Shown: positions 7,967 through 16,313, counted from the stretch's first letter. The stretch is 24,051 nucleotides of DNA from DATFXF01 sp035258565 (GCA_035258565.1 DATFXF010000021.1:1-24051), one strand, 5' to 3'. Program-made: numbers and translations. The notes: generated by a model not told the origin, from the sequence alone.

Positions 7967-7988
7967 CGGCGTATAGTATAGGCGAATC
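7967..7988. promoter_or_regulatory. Very short divergent promoter region with TATAGTATA
   Basis: Only 22 bp separate the DUF374 start (7966, minus) from the GTG of the FecR-like gene (7989, plus). TATAGT (7972-7977, plus) and TATACT (7980-7975, minus) overlap within one TATAGTATA block, and each could serve as a -10 for leaderless or near-leaderless transcripts in opposite directions. No good -35 was found on either side. Confidence 0.35.
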
Positions 7989-9134
7989 GTGGGTGAGCCT
8001 ACGATGGTCCAGGCGGCAGTTCAGACAGGAGGGGGGAGTCTTGGCCGCGCCTGGCTGCGCCGGCACTGGCCGGCGGGCCTCCTCGCGCTTGTGTGCCTCG
8101 CGCCATTGCTCGCGCAGGCTCCCTCGCAGCCGGAACCGGTGGGCCGGATCGAAGGAGATGCGATCGCCGTCAGAGGAGCGATCAGCGTCGAGGTCGAGAA
8201 CGGTCGCAGCACGACCGTGCTGGGGAGCGGTAGCGAGGTCATCGTGCGTTCCGGGCAGGCTCGGCTGACACTCATCGAGGGCGGTGAGATCGGCGTCTGC
8301 GCGCCCGCGCAGTTCTCGCTGCTGAAGTCTGGCGGTGCGATCACCCTGGCGCTTAACTACGGCCGAGTGCACGCCCAATTGGAGCCCTCCGTGCCGGTGA
8401 GTGTATTCACGCCGCAGGTGGTCGCTACGCCGATCCCTATTGGCGCAGGACTGCGCGATTCGACCGTAGGGCTGGACCCGGCCGGCGCCATGTGTGTGCG
8501 CGCCGAGCGCGGAGCGGTACGTCTCGAGCTCCAATTCACCGGGGAGAGCCTGCTCGTGCCGCAGAACGGGCAAATCGCGCTGGCGGGCGGGCAACTGGAT
8601 GCGCTGCTCGAGACGCCCAGCGATTGCCAGTGCGAAATCCTGGCCGTCCGCGCGGTTCGCGCCGCCGGGCCGCCAGCCGAACGGGGCGCCCCGGTGGTCA
8701 CCGAATTCGCCCGGCCCATCCATCCGCAGGTGGTGAGCAAGGAGAAGCCGGGGACGAGCGAGCCTCCCCAGCCGCTGGCTGTCGACGAACCCATTTACAA
8801 GGTTCTGATGCCTCCCCTAATGTTCGACGCCTCCAAGCCCATCCCGCCGCCCGATCCCCGCCCCGAAACCATTCTGCTGGTGCGCAAGGCGCGAGTGCGA
8901 CCGTCCGTGGTCTTCCACGGACGCGTGGAGACTCCCCCGGCACCGCCTGCCACGCGGGTAGCGCAACACCAACTGGCCTCGGCCAAACGACCCCCATCGC
9001 CAGAGGATGGCCCCGCCAAGAAGGAAGTGACGCTCGCCACGCGCATTAAGAACTTCCTCCGGTGGCTGACCTTCCGCGGCCCCTGGGCGCCGGCTGCGGA
9101 TGACAACCGGCAGATCAGCAGCCAGCATCCCTAG
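7989..9134 (+). CDS. Secreted FecR-like beta-domain protein of unknown function
   Basis: A 381-residue protein I cannot assign to a characterised function. An N-terminal Arg-rich stretch followed by a hydrophobic core (residues about 28-42, ending AQA) looks like a signal peptide. Residues about 50-225 are rich in alternating hydrophobic residues and short glycine turns (EGDAIAVRGAISVEVE, then GSGSEVIVRSGQARLTL), like FecR/beta-sandwich domains. Four cysteines (C104, C169, C213, C215) all lie in that part, compatible with disulfides outside the cytoplasm. Residues 226-345 are Pro-rich and probably unstructured. The C-terminus has a cationic amphipathic segment (RIKNFLRWLTFRGPW). The start is GTG 7989, or ATG 8004, which also retains the signal peptide. 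It stands alone, with no sigma factor or anti-sigma partner beside it, so a FecR signalling role is not supported. Confidence 0.72.
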   Translation: MGEPTMVQAAVQTGGGSLGRAWLRRHWPAGLLALVCLAPLLAQAPSQPEPVGRIEGDAIAVRGAISVEVENGRSTTVLGSGSEVIVRSGQARLTLIEGGEIGVCAPAQFSLLKSGGAITLALNYGRVHAQLEPSVPVSVFTPQVVATPIPIGAGLRDSTVGLDPAGAMCVRAERGAVRLELQFTGESLLVPQNGQIALAGGQLDALLETPSDCQCEILAVRAVRAAGPPAERGAPVVTEFARPIHPQVVSKEKPGTSEPPQPLAVDEPIYKVLMPPLMFDASKPIPPPDPRPETILLVRKARVRPSVVFHGRVETPPAPPATRVAQHQLASAKRPPSPEDGPAKKEVTLATRIKNFLRWLTFRGPWAPAADDNRQISSQHP

Positions 9135-9305
9135 AATCGGCAGCGGCCCTGATGACTCGCGTGCAGTGAAGACCCGGACACGCTTACATTGAAAAGACAG
9201 GACTTAGTCGCACAACTGCGGAAGATGGGCTAAGAACGGATCGAAACAGACTCCCCTTTTGGCCGCGGGGTTCTACAGCGCAAACGCTGCTCGCGGACCC
9301 CCGCC

Positions 9306-9339
9306 AAGACAAGAAGAGGGAGTGCCGAAGCACTCCCTC
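9306..9339 (-). terminator. Rho-independent terminator after the TonB receptor gene
   Basis: Read on the minus strand, GAGGGAGTGC is followed by the tetraloop TTCG and the exact complement GCACTCCCTC (9339-9316), giving a 10-bp perfect stem with a C(UUCG)G cap. The stretch TTCTTGTCTT follows (9315-9306). It lies 19 bp after the receptor stop. On the plus strand it has no T-tract, so it mainly serves the minus-strand gene. Confidence 0.82.
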
Positions 9340-9357
9340 GTGTCAGGTGCCGATTTC

Positions 9358-12300
9358 CTAGAAGCTGTAGCGCAACCCGAACTGGAACGCCCGCGGCCCG
9401 CCCGCTCCGAAAAAGCCGCCAGCCGTGGTCGTCGCCTGGTAAAAGTGAGGATCCGTGATGTCATTCACTCGACCGGAATAGTTGTTGTCAATGAAACCAC
9501 GAATATTCGTGACGTTGAAGATGTTAAAGGCTTCGGCGATGAGCTCGAACCTGTGCCGCTCCCAGAGGGTAAACCTCTTGGTCACGCGAAAATCCAAGGA
9601 AGCGAAATTGTCACCGAACGAAAGGTTCGGATTCACTAGTGGGAGCGGGCCACCCATGAGGCAAGGGTATGCGGGGGCACCTGGACTACTGCAGGGAGGC
9701 AGATTGTTCCACAACTGAATAACTTTGTTCAAGTCGGCCCCAGTCTTCACCGAACGCCCAATCGCGTTCCGCGCCAGGACGGGGAGCCGGATGCCGTCCG
9801 GAAGCGAAGGCACGAAGGAGTCCATCGGCACACTTGAGGTGAGCGTGAGAATTGGGGAAATGGAGATATCCCAGGGCGCATTCAACACCCCGTACAGGGT
9901 GAAACGGTGCCGCTCGTCGGTCGGCGCATAACCTTTTTCCAAACGAACGTTGTCAATCCCGAACTCGATATCCACCGGCACGTTCACGTTAAAGCCAATC
10001 TGATCCTCGTTGGCGTAGTTGAAGCTCTTCGAGAGCGTGTAGCTGGCATTGAAGGTGTATGTCCACCTCTCAAGTTCCCGACCAAAGAAGCGGACCCGGG
10101 TGGGCCGCCTCTGCGCACTGACCAACAACCCGTCGTACCAGGTCTTGGCAGCAGGCGCCTGGTTCAGAACACCCTTCCTCGTCCCGGTCAGAGGATCGGT
10201 CACAACGAAAACGCGGCCAATAATGAAATGGTCTCCAAAGTTGTGAATTCCATCCGCAGAAACAACCCAGTTCTGGCCGAACTGGTGTTGCACACCCAGC
10301 GTGAACTGTTGCACGCGGGGATGATGGGAATTGGGGTCAACAAAAAACAGCAACGCGGAAGGCGAAGTCACCGTGCTACTGTACGGACCGCCGAATGTGC
10401 GGCCTCCTCGGGTCCCTGCCAGGAGCGTTGGCGTCCCGCTATCAAACCTGGCCCCAGGCTTCGTGCAATCGCCACCGACATTGCTGCACACAGAGCCCCC
10501 GAGCCCCACCTGCGATACTCTGCGGCCATCGAACAACCCTTCGAGCAACTCCACCTCCAGCACTACTGGGTCGTAGTAAATACCGTATCCCCCGCGAATG
10601 ACTGTCTTCCCCGTCTTGAGCGGGTCCCAGGCAAAGCCAAAGCGCGGGCCAAAGTTGGTCAAGTCTCGATTGGGAATGACGCCCAACACCGTTCGGACCC
10701 AAACACAGGGCTGCGGTTGAGGGCTCAACGGCAACGGGCAAGGTCCAAAGGGCGGATTGTTTGCAAACACATTGGAATCGAAGTCATAGCGGAGACCGAG
10801 GTTGAGCGTCAGATTGCTCAGCAGGCGCCAGTCGTCCTGGATGTAACCGCTCACAGCTATGTTGGAATAAGGCGGGAATGGCGGCGGCCTTACCGGCGCC
10901 GTACTGATGATGGCGCTTGAAATGGGAATATCTAGATCGTTGATGACGCCATTTCTGTCGAGGTCTTGGGTCGCGAAGTTCTGAGCGAGGGCAATGGGCT
11001 CGCTGCCGTTCCGGTCGAAGAATCCGCCACCACCGAGGATTTGCTTCTCGACCCTACCCCCGAAATGGAAGGCGTGCTTCCCCTTTGTCCAGGTCAAGTC
11101 ATCCTTGACTTCGTAGGTGTTGAAAACTGTCTGCTGAGGGATGCGGAAGTTGGCTCCATCCTGCAGGGTGGGGAAGCGGACCTGGGCAGATGTGCCCGAC
11201 CGGTTGAGACCCAGGCCCGTGGCGCTGACGTTGAAGGCAGCCGCATTCGGGCTGAACGCGGGAATGGTATTAACGAAAGTGTTTGCGTTCTCGGTCAAGC
11301 TGTTCACCACGTGCGACGAAAACGTGTGCGTCCAGCTTCCGAAGAAGGAATTGAACCGGTTTAGAGATGATTGGAAGTTGGCCGGCGTGCCTAGGGGTCG
11401 CTGCAAACTTCCATTGGCGCTCTCAACTGAGCGGTTGTAGGAATAACGGAGGGAGAAGTTGTCCTTGTCCGTGATGCGGAAGTCGATTCGCCCCAGCGTC
11501 AGCAAGTCGTCGAGCGGCGACGGCGCGAAAGTAGTAATGACCTGTTGCGTCGCGAAATTGCGCTGGCCCACCTGCACGGCCGCATGTTGGTTGCGATCCT
11601 CCCCGGAGAGGAAAAACCAGACTCGATTTTTCAGGACCGGCCCGCCGACAGACCCTCCGAAATGCTGCCGGTCAAATGGGGGCTTGGGGCTGGCACGATC
11701 TTCGACTGCGGAGCGCCCCTGGAGGTTCTTGTTGCGAACGAAGACGAACAGGGAGGTGTGAAAGTCGTTGGTCCCCGATTTGGTGACGATATTGATGACG
11801 CTGGACCCGGAGCGGCCGACCTCAGCCGAGTAATGATTCGTGGCCAGCTGAAATTCTCGTACGGAGTCCTGGGGGAAGTTCATCAGGGTCCCGCCCACGA
11901 CGGCGTCGTTGTTACTACCACCATCAACGGTGAGATTGCCGGTACGACCGAACTGGCCCGCAGAAGACACCTCGAGGGTATTCGTCTTTGTGGGGTCGAA
12001 GTTGGTCCCGGGGCGATTCCCCGGAACCAAGAATGCCAATTCGAGGTAGTTGCGGCCGTTCAGCGGAATGTTTTCGATCGTCGTGCTTGTCACTTGACCC
12101 TGCACCACAGACTGCGTCATCTCGATGCCCGCCCCAGCCTCGCTCACAATCACCTGCTGGCCCAGGGTTGCCAGGGTCAGCTTGGCGTCGATGGTGATGG
12201 CGCGACCGACGTCCAGATGCAAATCCTTATACTCCCGCGGAGCAAACCCACTGCCTTCGATGCGCAGCGTGTAGTCACCGGCCGGAAGCTCAGGGAAAAC

Positions 12301-12516
12301 GTATTGGCCGGCATCGCCGGTCGTCGTTTCGCGTTTCAGCCCGGTGGCCTGATTGCTCAGGGTGACTTTCGCTCCGGCCACGACGGCGCCCTGGGGATCC
12401 GTGACGATGCCATTTAGAGTTGCCGTAGGCAATTGGCTCCACAGCGAAGAAGCAGATGCGATTAGGAGGAGAAAAACTAAAGACGCAAACCGACAGAAGC
12501 CAGGACGGGGCATCAT
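9358..12516 (-). CDS. Oar-like TonB-dependent outer-membrane receptor with carboxypeptidase-regulatory domain
   Basis: A 1,052-residue outer-membrane protein of the type abundant in Acidobacteriota. Order: signal peptide (residues 1-28, ending SLWSQ); a CarboxypepD_reg-like beta-sandwich (about 31-115, GIVTDPQGAVVAGAKVTL to AGDYTLRIEGSGF); a TonB plug domain (about 125-245, with IPLNGRNY, LTVDGGSNND and VINIVTKSGTNDFH); then a long beta-barrel rich in aromatic strands up to the terminal FGLRYSF, which ends in Phe as expected for the BAM insertion signal. The ligand cannot be read from the sequence; carbohydrate or peptide oligomers are typical guesses. No SusD-like or TonB/ExbBD gene is near. 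It is monocistronic, with its own promoter (12554-12581) and terminator. Two adjacent ATGs (12516, 12513) follow GGGAGG at 12522-12527. Confidence 0.93.
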   Translation of the reverse strand: MMPRPGFCRFASLVFLLLIASASSLWSQLPTATLNGIVTDPQGAVVAGAKVTLSNQATGLKRETTTGDAGQYVFPELPAGDYTLRIEGSGFAPREYKDLHLDVGRAITIDAKLTLATLGQQVIVSEAGAGIEMTQSVVQGQVTSTTIENIPLNGRNYLELAFLVPGNRPGTNFDPTKTNTLEVSSAGQFGRTGNLTVDGGSNNDAVVGGTLMNFPQDSVREFQLATNHYSAEVGRSGSSVINIVTKSGTNDFHTSLFVFVRNKNLQGRSAVEDRASPKPPFDRQHFGGSVGGPVLKNRVWFFLSGEDRNQHAAVQVGQRNFATQQVITTFAPSPLDDLLTLGRIDFRITDKDNFSLRYSYNRSVESANGSLQRPLGTPANFQSSLNRFNSFFGSWTHTFSSHVVNSLTENANTFVNTIPAFSPNAAAFNVSATGLGLNRSGTSAQVRFPTLQDGANFRIPQQTVFNTYEVKDDLTWTKGKHAFHFGGRVEKQILGGGGFFDRNGSEPIALAQNFATQDLDRNGVINDLDIPISSAIISTAPVRPPPFPPYSNIAVSGYIQDDWRLLSNLTLNLGLRYDFDSNVFANNPPFGPCPLPLSPQPQPCVWVRTVLGVIPNRDLTNFGPRFGFAWDPLKTGKTVIRGGYGIYYDPVVLEVELLEGLFDGRRVSQVGLGGSVCSNVGGDCTKPGARFDSGTPTLLAGTRGGRTFGGPYSSTVTSPSALLFFVDPNSHHPRVQQFTLGVQHQFGQNWVVSADGIHNFGDHFIIGRVFVVTDPLTGTRKGVLNQAPAAKTWYDGLLVSAQRRPTRVRFFGRELERWTYTFNASYTLSKSFNYANEDQIGFNVNVPVDIEFGIDNVRLEKGYAPTDERHRFTLYGVLNAPWDISISPILTLTSSVPMDSFVPSLPDGIRLPVLARNAIGRSVKTGADLNKVIQLWNNLPPCSSPGAPAYPCLMGGPLPLVNPNLSFGDNFASLDFRVTKRFTLWERHRFELIAEAFNIFNVTNIRGFIDNNYSGRVNDITDPHFYQATTTAGGFFGAGGPRAFQFGLRYSF

Positions 12517-12553
12517 GGCAACCTCCCAAGAGATGTTGTTCCGACGCGAAGCT

Positions 12554-12581
12554 ATTACATGGAAGGTACAGGTAATGTCAA
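12554..12581 (-). promoter_or_regulatory. Near-consensus sigma-70 promoter of the TonB receptor gene
   Basis: On the minus strand TTGACA (12581-12576) and TGTAAT (12559-12554) are separated by 16 bp. The predicted transcript starts near 12547 and has a leader of about 30 nt with GGGAGG just before the start codon. Confidence 0.7.
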
Positions 12582-12636
12582 GAACGAAAACGTCCCCCGG
12601 ATGCGCGATACGCGAGTCTCTCGAGCGCCATTCGGC

Positions 12637-14295
12637 TCACATGCCCTCGTAATTGGGCCCTCCGCCGCCCTCGGGAACGACCCAGTTGATGACTTGGTAG
12701 GGATCGGCGACGTCGCAGGTCTTGCAATGCACGCAGTTCGAGGCATTGATTTTCAGCCGTGGCTCGCCCTTCTCCTCGGCCATCTCATAGACCGCTGCGG
12801 GACAGAAATACTGGCACGGATTGCCGTACTCGCGGGTGCAACGCGCGGTGCAGATATCCGGCTCGGTCACAACCAAGTGGCACGGCTGGTCTTCTTCGTG
12901 GCGCGTGCCGGAGTGATAGACGTCGGTGAGCCGGTCAAAGGTCAGCCTGCCATCGCCATGAAAGCGCGCAGGCGGCGCGCCCGCTCCATCGAGCCTGTGA
13001 TACGCCTCGTGCCCCGGCCGCACGCGCATGGGGTCAATCAACCCACGCCCGCCGGTGACAAACTGAATGCCCGCGTGAAAGATGCCTGCCCTGAGGCCGT
13101 GCTGGAAGGACTGGTGAAAATTCCGCACGGCCCAGAGCTCCCGCTTGATCCAGCTCTCCTCAATTTTTTTCGGGAAGGCCCCCAGCATGCGCGCTGAGGT
13201 ATCGCCGGCGCGCAGCGCCTCGAAGATTGTTTCCGCGGCGAGCATCCCGCTCTTGATGGCCATGTGGATGCCCTTGAGCCGCTGCGCATTGAGGAGGCTT
13301 GCCGAATCGCCGATGATCAGCCCGCCATCCACATAGGTGCGTGGGATCGAATACCAGCCGCCCTCAGGGATCGTCTTTGCTCCGTAGCGGACCAACTTGC
13401 CGCCCTCGATGACGCTCCTGATGAACGGATGGGTCTTGAATTTTTGGAAGGCCTCATGCGGATCGAAACGTGGGTTGTGGTATTCCAGCCCCACAACCAG
13501 GCCGAGCGACACGCGGTTCTCGCGCATTCCGTAAATCCAGCCGCCACCGTAGAGGCTCGCATCGAGCGGCCAGCCCAGCGTGTGCGCGACGTAGCCGGCT
13601 CGAATCCGTTCCGGCGGCACCTCCCAGAGCTCCTTGATGCCGATGGCGTAGATCTGCGGGTTGAGCCCGTCGAGCTTCAGTTTGCTGACCAGCTCTTTCG
13701 TGAGCGAGCCGCGCGGACCTTCGGCAAGCACGGTGATGCGCGCGCGCAATTCGTACCCGGGGGTGTAGTTGTCTTTCGGTCTCCCGTTCTTGTCCACGCC
13801 CTTGTCTTCCGTGATCACGCCAGCGATGCCGTCGCCTTCATAGATCAATTGCGCACCGCCGAATTGGGTGAAAACGTTCACACCGGCCTTCTCGACAAGC
13901 CCGCCGAGCCACTTGACCAGCTTGTTGAGCGAGATGACGTAGTTGCCATGGTTGCGCAGCGGCGGCGGGGTAAGGGGAAATTTCCAGGCGCCGCGCGCGG
14001 TGAGGAAATAGGCCGCGTCCTCGGTGACCGGGGCGTCGAGCGGCGCCGATTTCTCGAAGTCGGGCACTAGCTCGCGCAGGCCGCGTGGGTCCATGATGGC
14101 GCCCGAAAGCTGGTGGGCACCGAGCTCGCGGCCCTTCTCGAGCACGTAGATGTTTTCCGGGGAGAGCTCGGGCTTCCCGCTCGATGCCGCGTGCTGCTCG
14201 ATGAGCCGCGCTAGATTGAGCGCACACGCGAGGCCCGCCGGCCCGGCGCCAACAATCAGCACATCGGCTTCAAGTTTTTCGCGATCGCGCGCCAC
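12637..14295 (-). CDS. Electron transfer flavoprotein:ubiquinone oxidoreductase
   Basis: Inner-membrane-associated flavoprotein passing electrons from reduced ETF to the quinone pool. 552 residues, normal for the family. The N-terminal FAD-binding motif is DVLIVGAGPAGLACALNLARL broken over residues 11-31, followed by the KGRELGAHQLSGAIMDPRG segment. The central GD box GGLIIGDSASLLNAQRLKGIH binds FAD. The C-terminal ferredoxin-like domain supplies 4Fe-4S ligands C498 (QYFCPA) and C521, C524, C527 (CVHCKTC). The start is GTG at 14295; TAGAAT lies 6 nt upstream, so the transcript might be leaderless. It follows etfB and etfA on the same strand, separated from etfA by 152 bp containing an inverted repeat, so the three genes give a complete ETF-to-quinone route, most often used by acyl-CoA dehydrogenases. 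Confidence 0.95.
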   Translation of the reverse strand: MARDREKLEADVLIVGAGPAGLACALNLARLIEQHAASSGKPELSPENIYVLEKGRELGAHQLSGAIMDPRGLRELVPDFEKSAPLDAPVTEDAAYFLTARGAWKFPLTPPPLRNHGNYVISLNKLVKWLGGLVEKAGVNVFTQFGGAQLIYEGDGIAGVITEDKGVDKNGRPKDNYTPGYELRARITVLAEGPRGSLTKELVSKLKLDGLNPQIYAIGIKELWEVPPERIRAGYVAHTLGWPLDASLYGGGWIYGMRENRVSLGLVVGLEYHNPRFDPHEAFQKFKTHPFIRSVIEGGKLVRYGAKTIPEGGWYSIPRTYVDGGLIIGDSASLLNAQRLKGIHMAIKSGMLAAETIFEALRAGDTSARMLGAFPKKIEESWIKRELWAVRNFHQSFQHGLRAGIFHAGIQFVTGGRGLIDPMRVRPGHEAYHRLDGAGAPPARFHGDGRLTFDRLTDVYHSGTRHEEDQPCHLVVTEPDICTARCTREYGNPCQYFCPAAVYEMAEEKGEPRLKINASNCVHCKTCDVADPYQVINWVVPEGGGGPNYEGM

Positions 14296-14301
14296 CTGGG
14301 C

Positions 14302-14307
14302 ATTCTA
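14302..14307 (-). promoter_or_regulatory. Possible -10 element directly before the ETF:QO start
   Basis: TAGAAT on the minus strand ends 6 nt before the GTG at 14295, which puts a predicted transcription start at the first base of the start codon. The best -35 candidate (TTTGCG, 15-bp spacer) is weak. Confidence 0.35.
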
Positions 14308-14363
14308 ACAGAACAGGCGAATCGCAAAGGAGGGAGGCCCGTCGTTCCCGCAGGCGATTTCCG

Positions 14364-14400
14364 GGGGTTGAAGAACCCTTGCAAGAGATCCTTCAACCCC
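14364..14400. repeat. Inverted repeat between etfA and the ETF:QO gene
   Basis: GGGGTTGAAG (14364-14373) and its exact complement CTTCAACCCC (14391-14400) flank 17 bases. In the transcript this would be a 10-bp stem. No T-tract follows on the minus strand, so it is not a classical terminator. An attenuator, processing site or protein-binding site are possibilities. Confidence 0.6.
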
Positions 14401-14447
14401 AAGGCAGGTTCAGGATGGCATCGCGGCGGTCCGCATCCCTAAGCGAA

Positions 14448-15437
14448 CTAACCGGTCTTGATCTTTTCCAGCTCTTCGGTGAGGGCAGGGATGATCTCGA
14501 ATAGATCGCCGACAATACCGTAGTCGGCCACTTCAAAGATGGGCGCATTGGGGTCTTTGTTGACGGCGGCGATGGTGCGCGCGCCTTTCATGCCCACCAC
14601 GTGTTGGATGGCTCCGCTAATCCCCAGCGCGAGATAAAGTTTCGGCGCGACGGTCTGTCCGGAGCTGCCGATTTGCCGCTCCATGGGGAGCCAACCTTCG
14701 TCGCAAATCGGACGCGAGGCGGCCAGCTCGCCGCCCATCAGCTTGGCGAGCTTCTCCGCCAGGGGGATGTTCTCCGGCGCCTTGATGCCGCGGCCGATAG
14801 CGACGATGATCGGCGCCTGGCTCAAGTCTACGGCCTGCTTCGCTTCACGGAAAAGCTCGAGCGGCTTGGTGCGAATCTGCTCGGGCTGGAGGTCCACGCG
14901 GATGGCCTTTACCGGCGCCTCCGCGCCCTCCTGCTTCGCGGCCAGGTCCGCGCGGAAGGCGCCCGCCTGAAACGATGCGAACCACGGCGGCGGGCCCTCG
15001 AAGGTCACGTCGGCCGCTGTCTTGCCCTGGAACATCTGCCGAATGAAAACCAGCTTGCCGTTTTCCTTGCGGTAGCCGATGCAGTCACCAATCATGCCTC
15101 TGCCGAGCGAGGCGGCCAGCTTGGGCGCGAAGTCGCGCACCTGATAGGTGTGCGGGAGCAGGACGAGGTCCGGCTTGACCTGCCCGAGCACCTGCGCGAG
15201 CGCGAGTGCAAAGCCGTCCGGCGTGTAGGCGCGGAGCAGCTCGTGCTCGACGAGCAGCACTTCGTCGAGCTTGCTCGCCCGCAGCTCGTCGGCCAGCGCA
15301 CGGACTCCCTGGCCAATCACCAAGGCGGCGAGCGTGCCCTCGAGCTCGGCGGCGATCTGCTGGGCTGCCGCCACGGTTTCGAAGCTCGTCTTGTTCCACT
15401 GGCCTTCGCGCTGTTCGGTGATGAGGAGAATGCGCAT
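14448..15437 (-). CDS. etfA: Electron transfer flavoprotein alpha subunit
   Basis: A 329-residue FAD-carrying subunit of the soluble ETF heterodimer, which accepts electrons from flavin dehydrogenases. The N-terminal domain begins MRILLITEQ. The C-terminal FAD domain carries the family signatures ASRPICDEGWLPMERQIGSS, then TVAPKLYLALGISGAIQH, GMKGARTIAAVNKDPNAPIF and VADYGIVGDLFEIIP, all complete. Length is normal. The ATG start (15437) lacks a clear Shine-Dalgarno sequence. It lies 105 bp after etfB, and the gap holds a hairpin-bearing element related to the one before etfB. Confidence 0.96.
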   Translation of the reverse strand: MRILLITEQREGQWNKTSFETVAAAQQIAAELEGTLAALVIGQGVRALADELRASKLDEVLLVEHELLRAYTPDGFALALAQVLGQVKPDLVLLPHTYQVRDFAPKLAASLGRGMIGDCIGYRKENGKLVFIRQMFQGKTAADVTFEGPPPWFASFQAGAFRADLAAKQEGAEAPVKAIRVDLQPEQIRTKPLELFREAKQAVDLSQAPIIVAIGRGIKAPENIPLAEKLAKLMGGELAASRPICDEGWLPMERQIGSSGQTVAPKLYLALGISGAIQHVVGMKGARTIAAVNKDPNAPIFEVADYGIVGDLFEIIPALTEELEKIKTG

Positions 15438-15487
15438 GAGTCTTTGGAGAGATTCCTCGCTTCAGTGGCAATGACCGCCAGTTCGCG

Positions 15488-15555
15488 CCCCGGCTCAGAC
15501 CGGCGTTGCTGTCTTCGGGAGCAGCGCCGCTGCCGGTCGCGGCTACAAGACCCGG
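15488..15555. repeat. Hairpin-bearing intergenic element, copy 1 (etfB-etfA)
   Basis: Stem GGCGTTGCT (15502-15510) pairs with AGCAGCGCC (15520-15528) with one G-U type mismatch. The right end (15533-15555) reads CCGG, five bases, GCTACAAGA, one base, CCGG. The same pattern recurs at 16412-16434, with 19 of 23 positions identical. The element reaches into the end of etfB and supplies its stop codon. It resembles a REP-like dispersed element; this is inferred from two copies only. Confidence 0.5.
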
Positions 15556-16313
15556 GCTTCGAACTTGAGTTTCTCGACCAGCTTTGCCGCGGCTTCCTTC
15601 GGCGTGCCGCTCAGAAACTCGGTCTTCTTCGCCTTGTGCGGCACGTAGATGCGCTCGAGCCGCTGCGTCGGCTCGCTGACGACGCCGAGTGCTGCGCGAG
15701 AGATCGTGACCATCTCCTTCTTTTTTGCCGCCATGATGCCCTTTAGCGTGGCATAGCGCACCTTGTTGATGCCGGACTGAATCGTCAGCACCGCGGGCAG
15801 CGGCGCCTCCACCCACTGGAACCAGCCAGCCTCGAGCTCGCGCTTCAGCTTCACGCGGGCCTCGCTCACCTCGATCTGCATGATGAGGGTGGCATGAGGC
15901 AGCCCCAGCAGCTCGGCAAGCAGCACGCCCGTTTGACCGAAGCCATGGTCGTCGCTCTGCAAACCGGTGAGGATGAGGTCGAACTTCTCCTTCTGGAGGG
16001 CGGCGGCAAGCGATCGCGCTGTGCCCAGCGGATCGAGCGCAAAGAAGTGGTCGTCGGCCACATGGATGCCACGGTCGGCACCCTTGGCAAGAGCCTCCTT
16101 GATGGTCTGCTTGACGCGCTCCGGACCCATCGACAGCACGACAACCTCGCCGCCGTGCTTTTCCTTGAGCCGCAGGGCCTCTTCGAGCGCGTAGCTGTCC
16201 GGCTCGTTCATCTCGAAAGCAATCTCGGCCTCACGAATCCAACTGCCGCCTTCGCTGATCGCTAGCGGAGCGTCCTTCGCCGGAACCTGTTTGATACATA
16301 CAACGATCTTCAA
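15543..16313 (-). CDS. etfB: Electron transfer flavoprotein beta subunit
   Basis: A 256-residue partner of EtfA that binds AMP and docks with the dehydrogenase. It begins KIVVCIKQVPA and carries MNEPDSYALEEALRLKEKHGGEVVVLSMG, here written across the nucleotide-binding loop. The ETF-beta signature follows: ILTGLQSDDHGFGQTG, then VEAPLPAVLTIQSGINKVRYATLKGIMAAKKKE near residues 180-215. The start is placed at TTG 16313, because GGAGG (16319-16323) sits 5 nt upstream and the protein then begins exactly like other EtfB sequences. A TTG at 16325 would put this ribosome binding site inside the gene. It is followed by etfA and ETF:QO. Confidence 0.95.
   Translation of the reverse strand: MKIVVCIKQVPAKDAPLAISEGGSWIREAEIAFEMNEPDSYALEEALRLKEKHGGEVVVLSMGPERVKQTIKEALAKGADRGIHVADDHFFALDPLGTARSLAAALQKEKFDLILTGLQSDDHGFGQTGVLLAELLGLPHATLIMQIEVSEARVKLKRELEAGWFQWVEAPLPAVLTIQSGINKVRYATLKGIMAAKKKEMVTISRAALGVVSEPTQRLERIYVPHKAKKTEFLSGTPKEAAAKLVEKLKFEARVL

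Noticed and set aside
7521..8723. A 400-residue minus-strand frame spanning the DUF374 start and the FecR-like gene
   Set aside because: It overlaps two better-supported genes on both strands and has no domain; its composition reflects third-position GC.
9316..9339. The UUCG hairpin as a terminator for the plus-strand FecR-like gene
   Set aside because: It is 180 bp past that stop and lacks a T-tract in that direction.
9907..12417. Plus-strand open frames of 337 and 290 residues (9907-10920, 11545-12417)
   Set aside because: They are antisense to the TonB receptor, whose domains are continuous and recognisable. No motif or ribosome binding site supports them.
13264..14070. A 268-residue plus-strand frame opposite the ETF:QO gene, and similar ones opposite etfA, fabG and plsX
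   Set aside because: All are antisense to enzymes with complete catalytic motifs. No evidence of independent coding.
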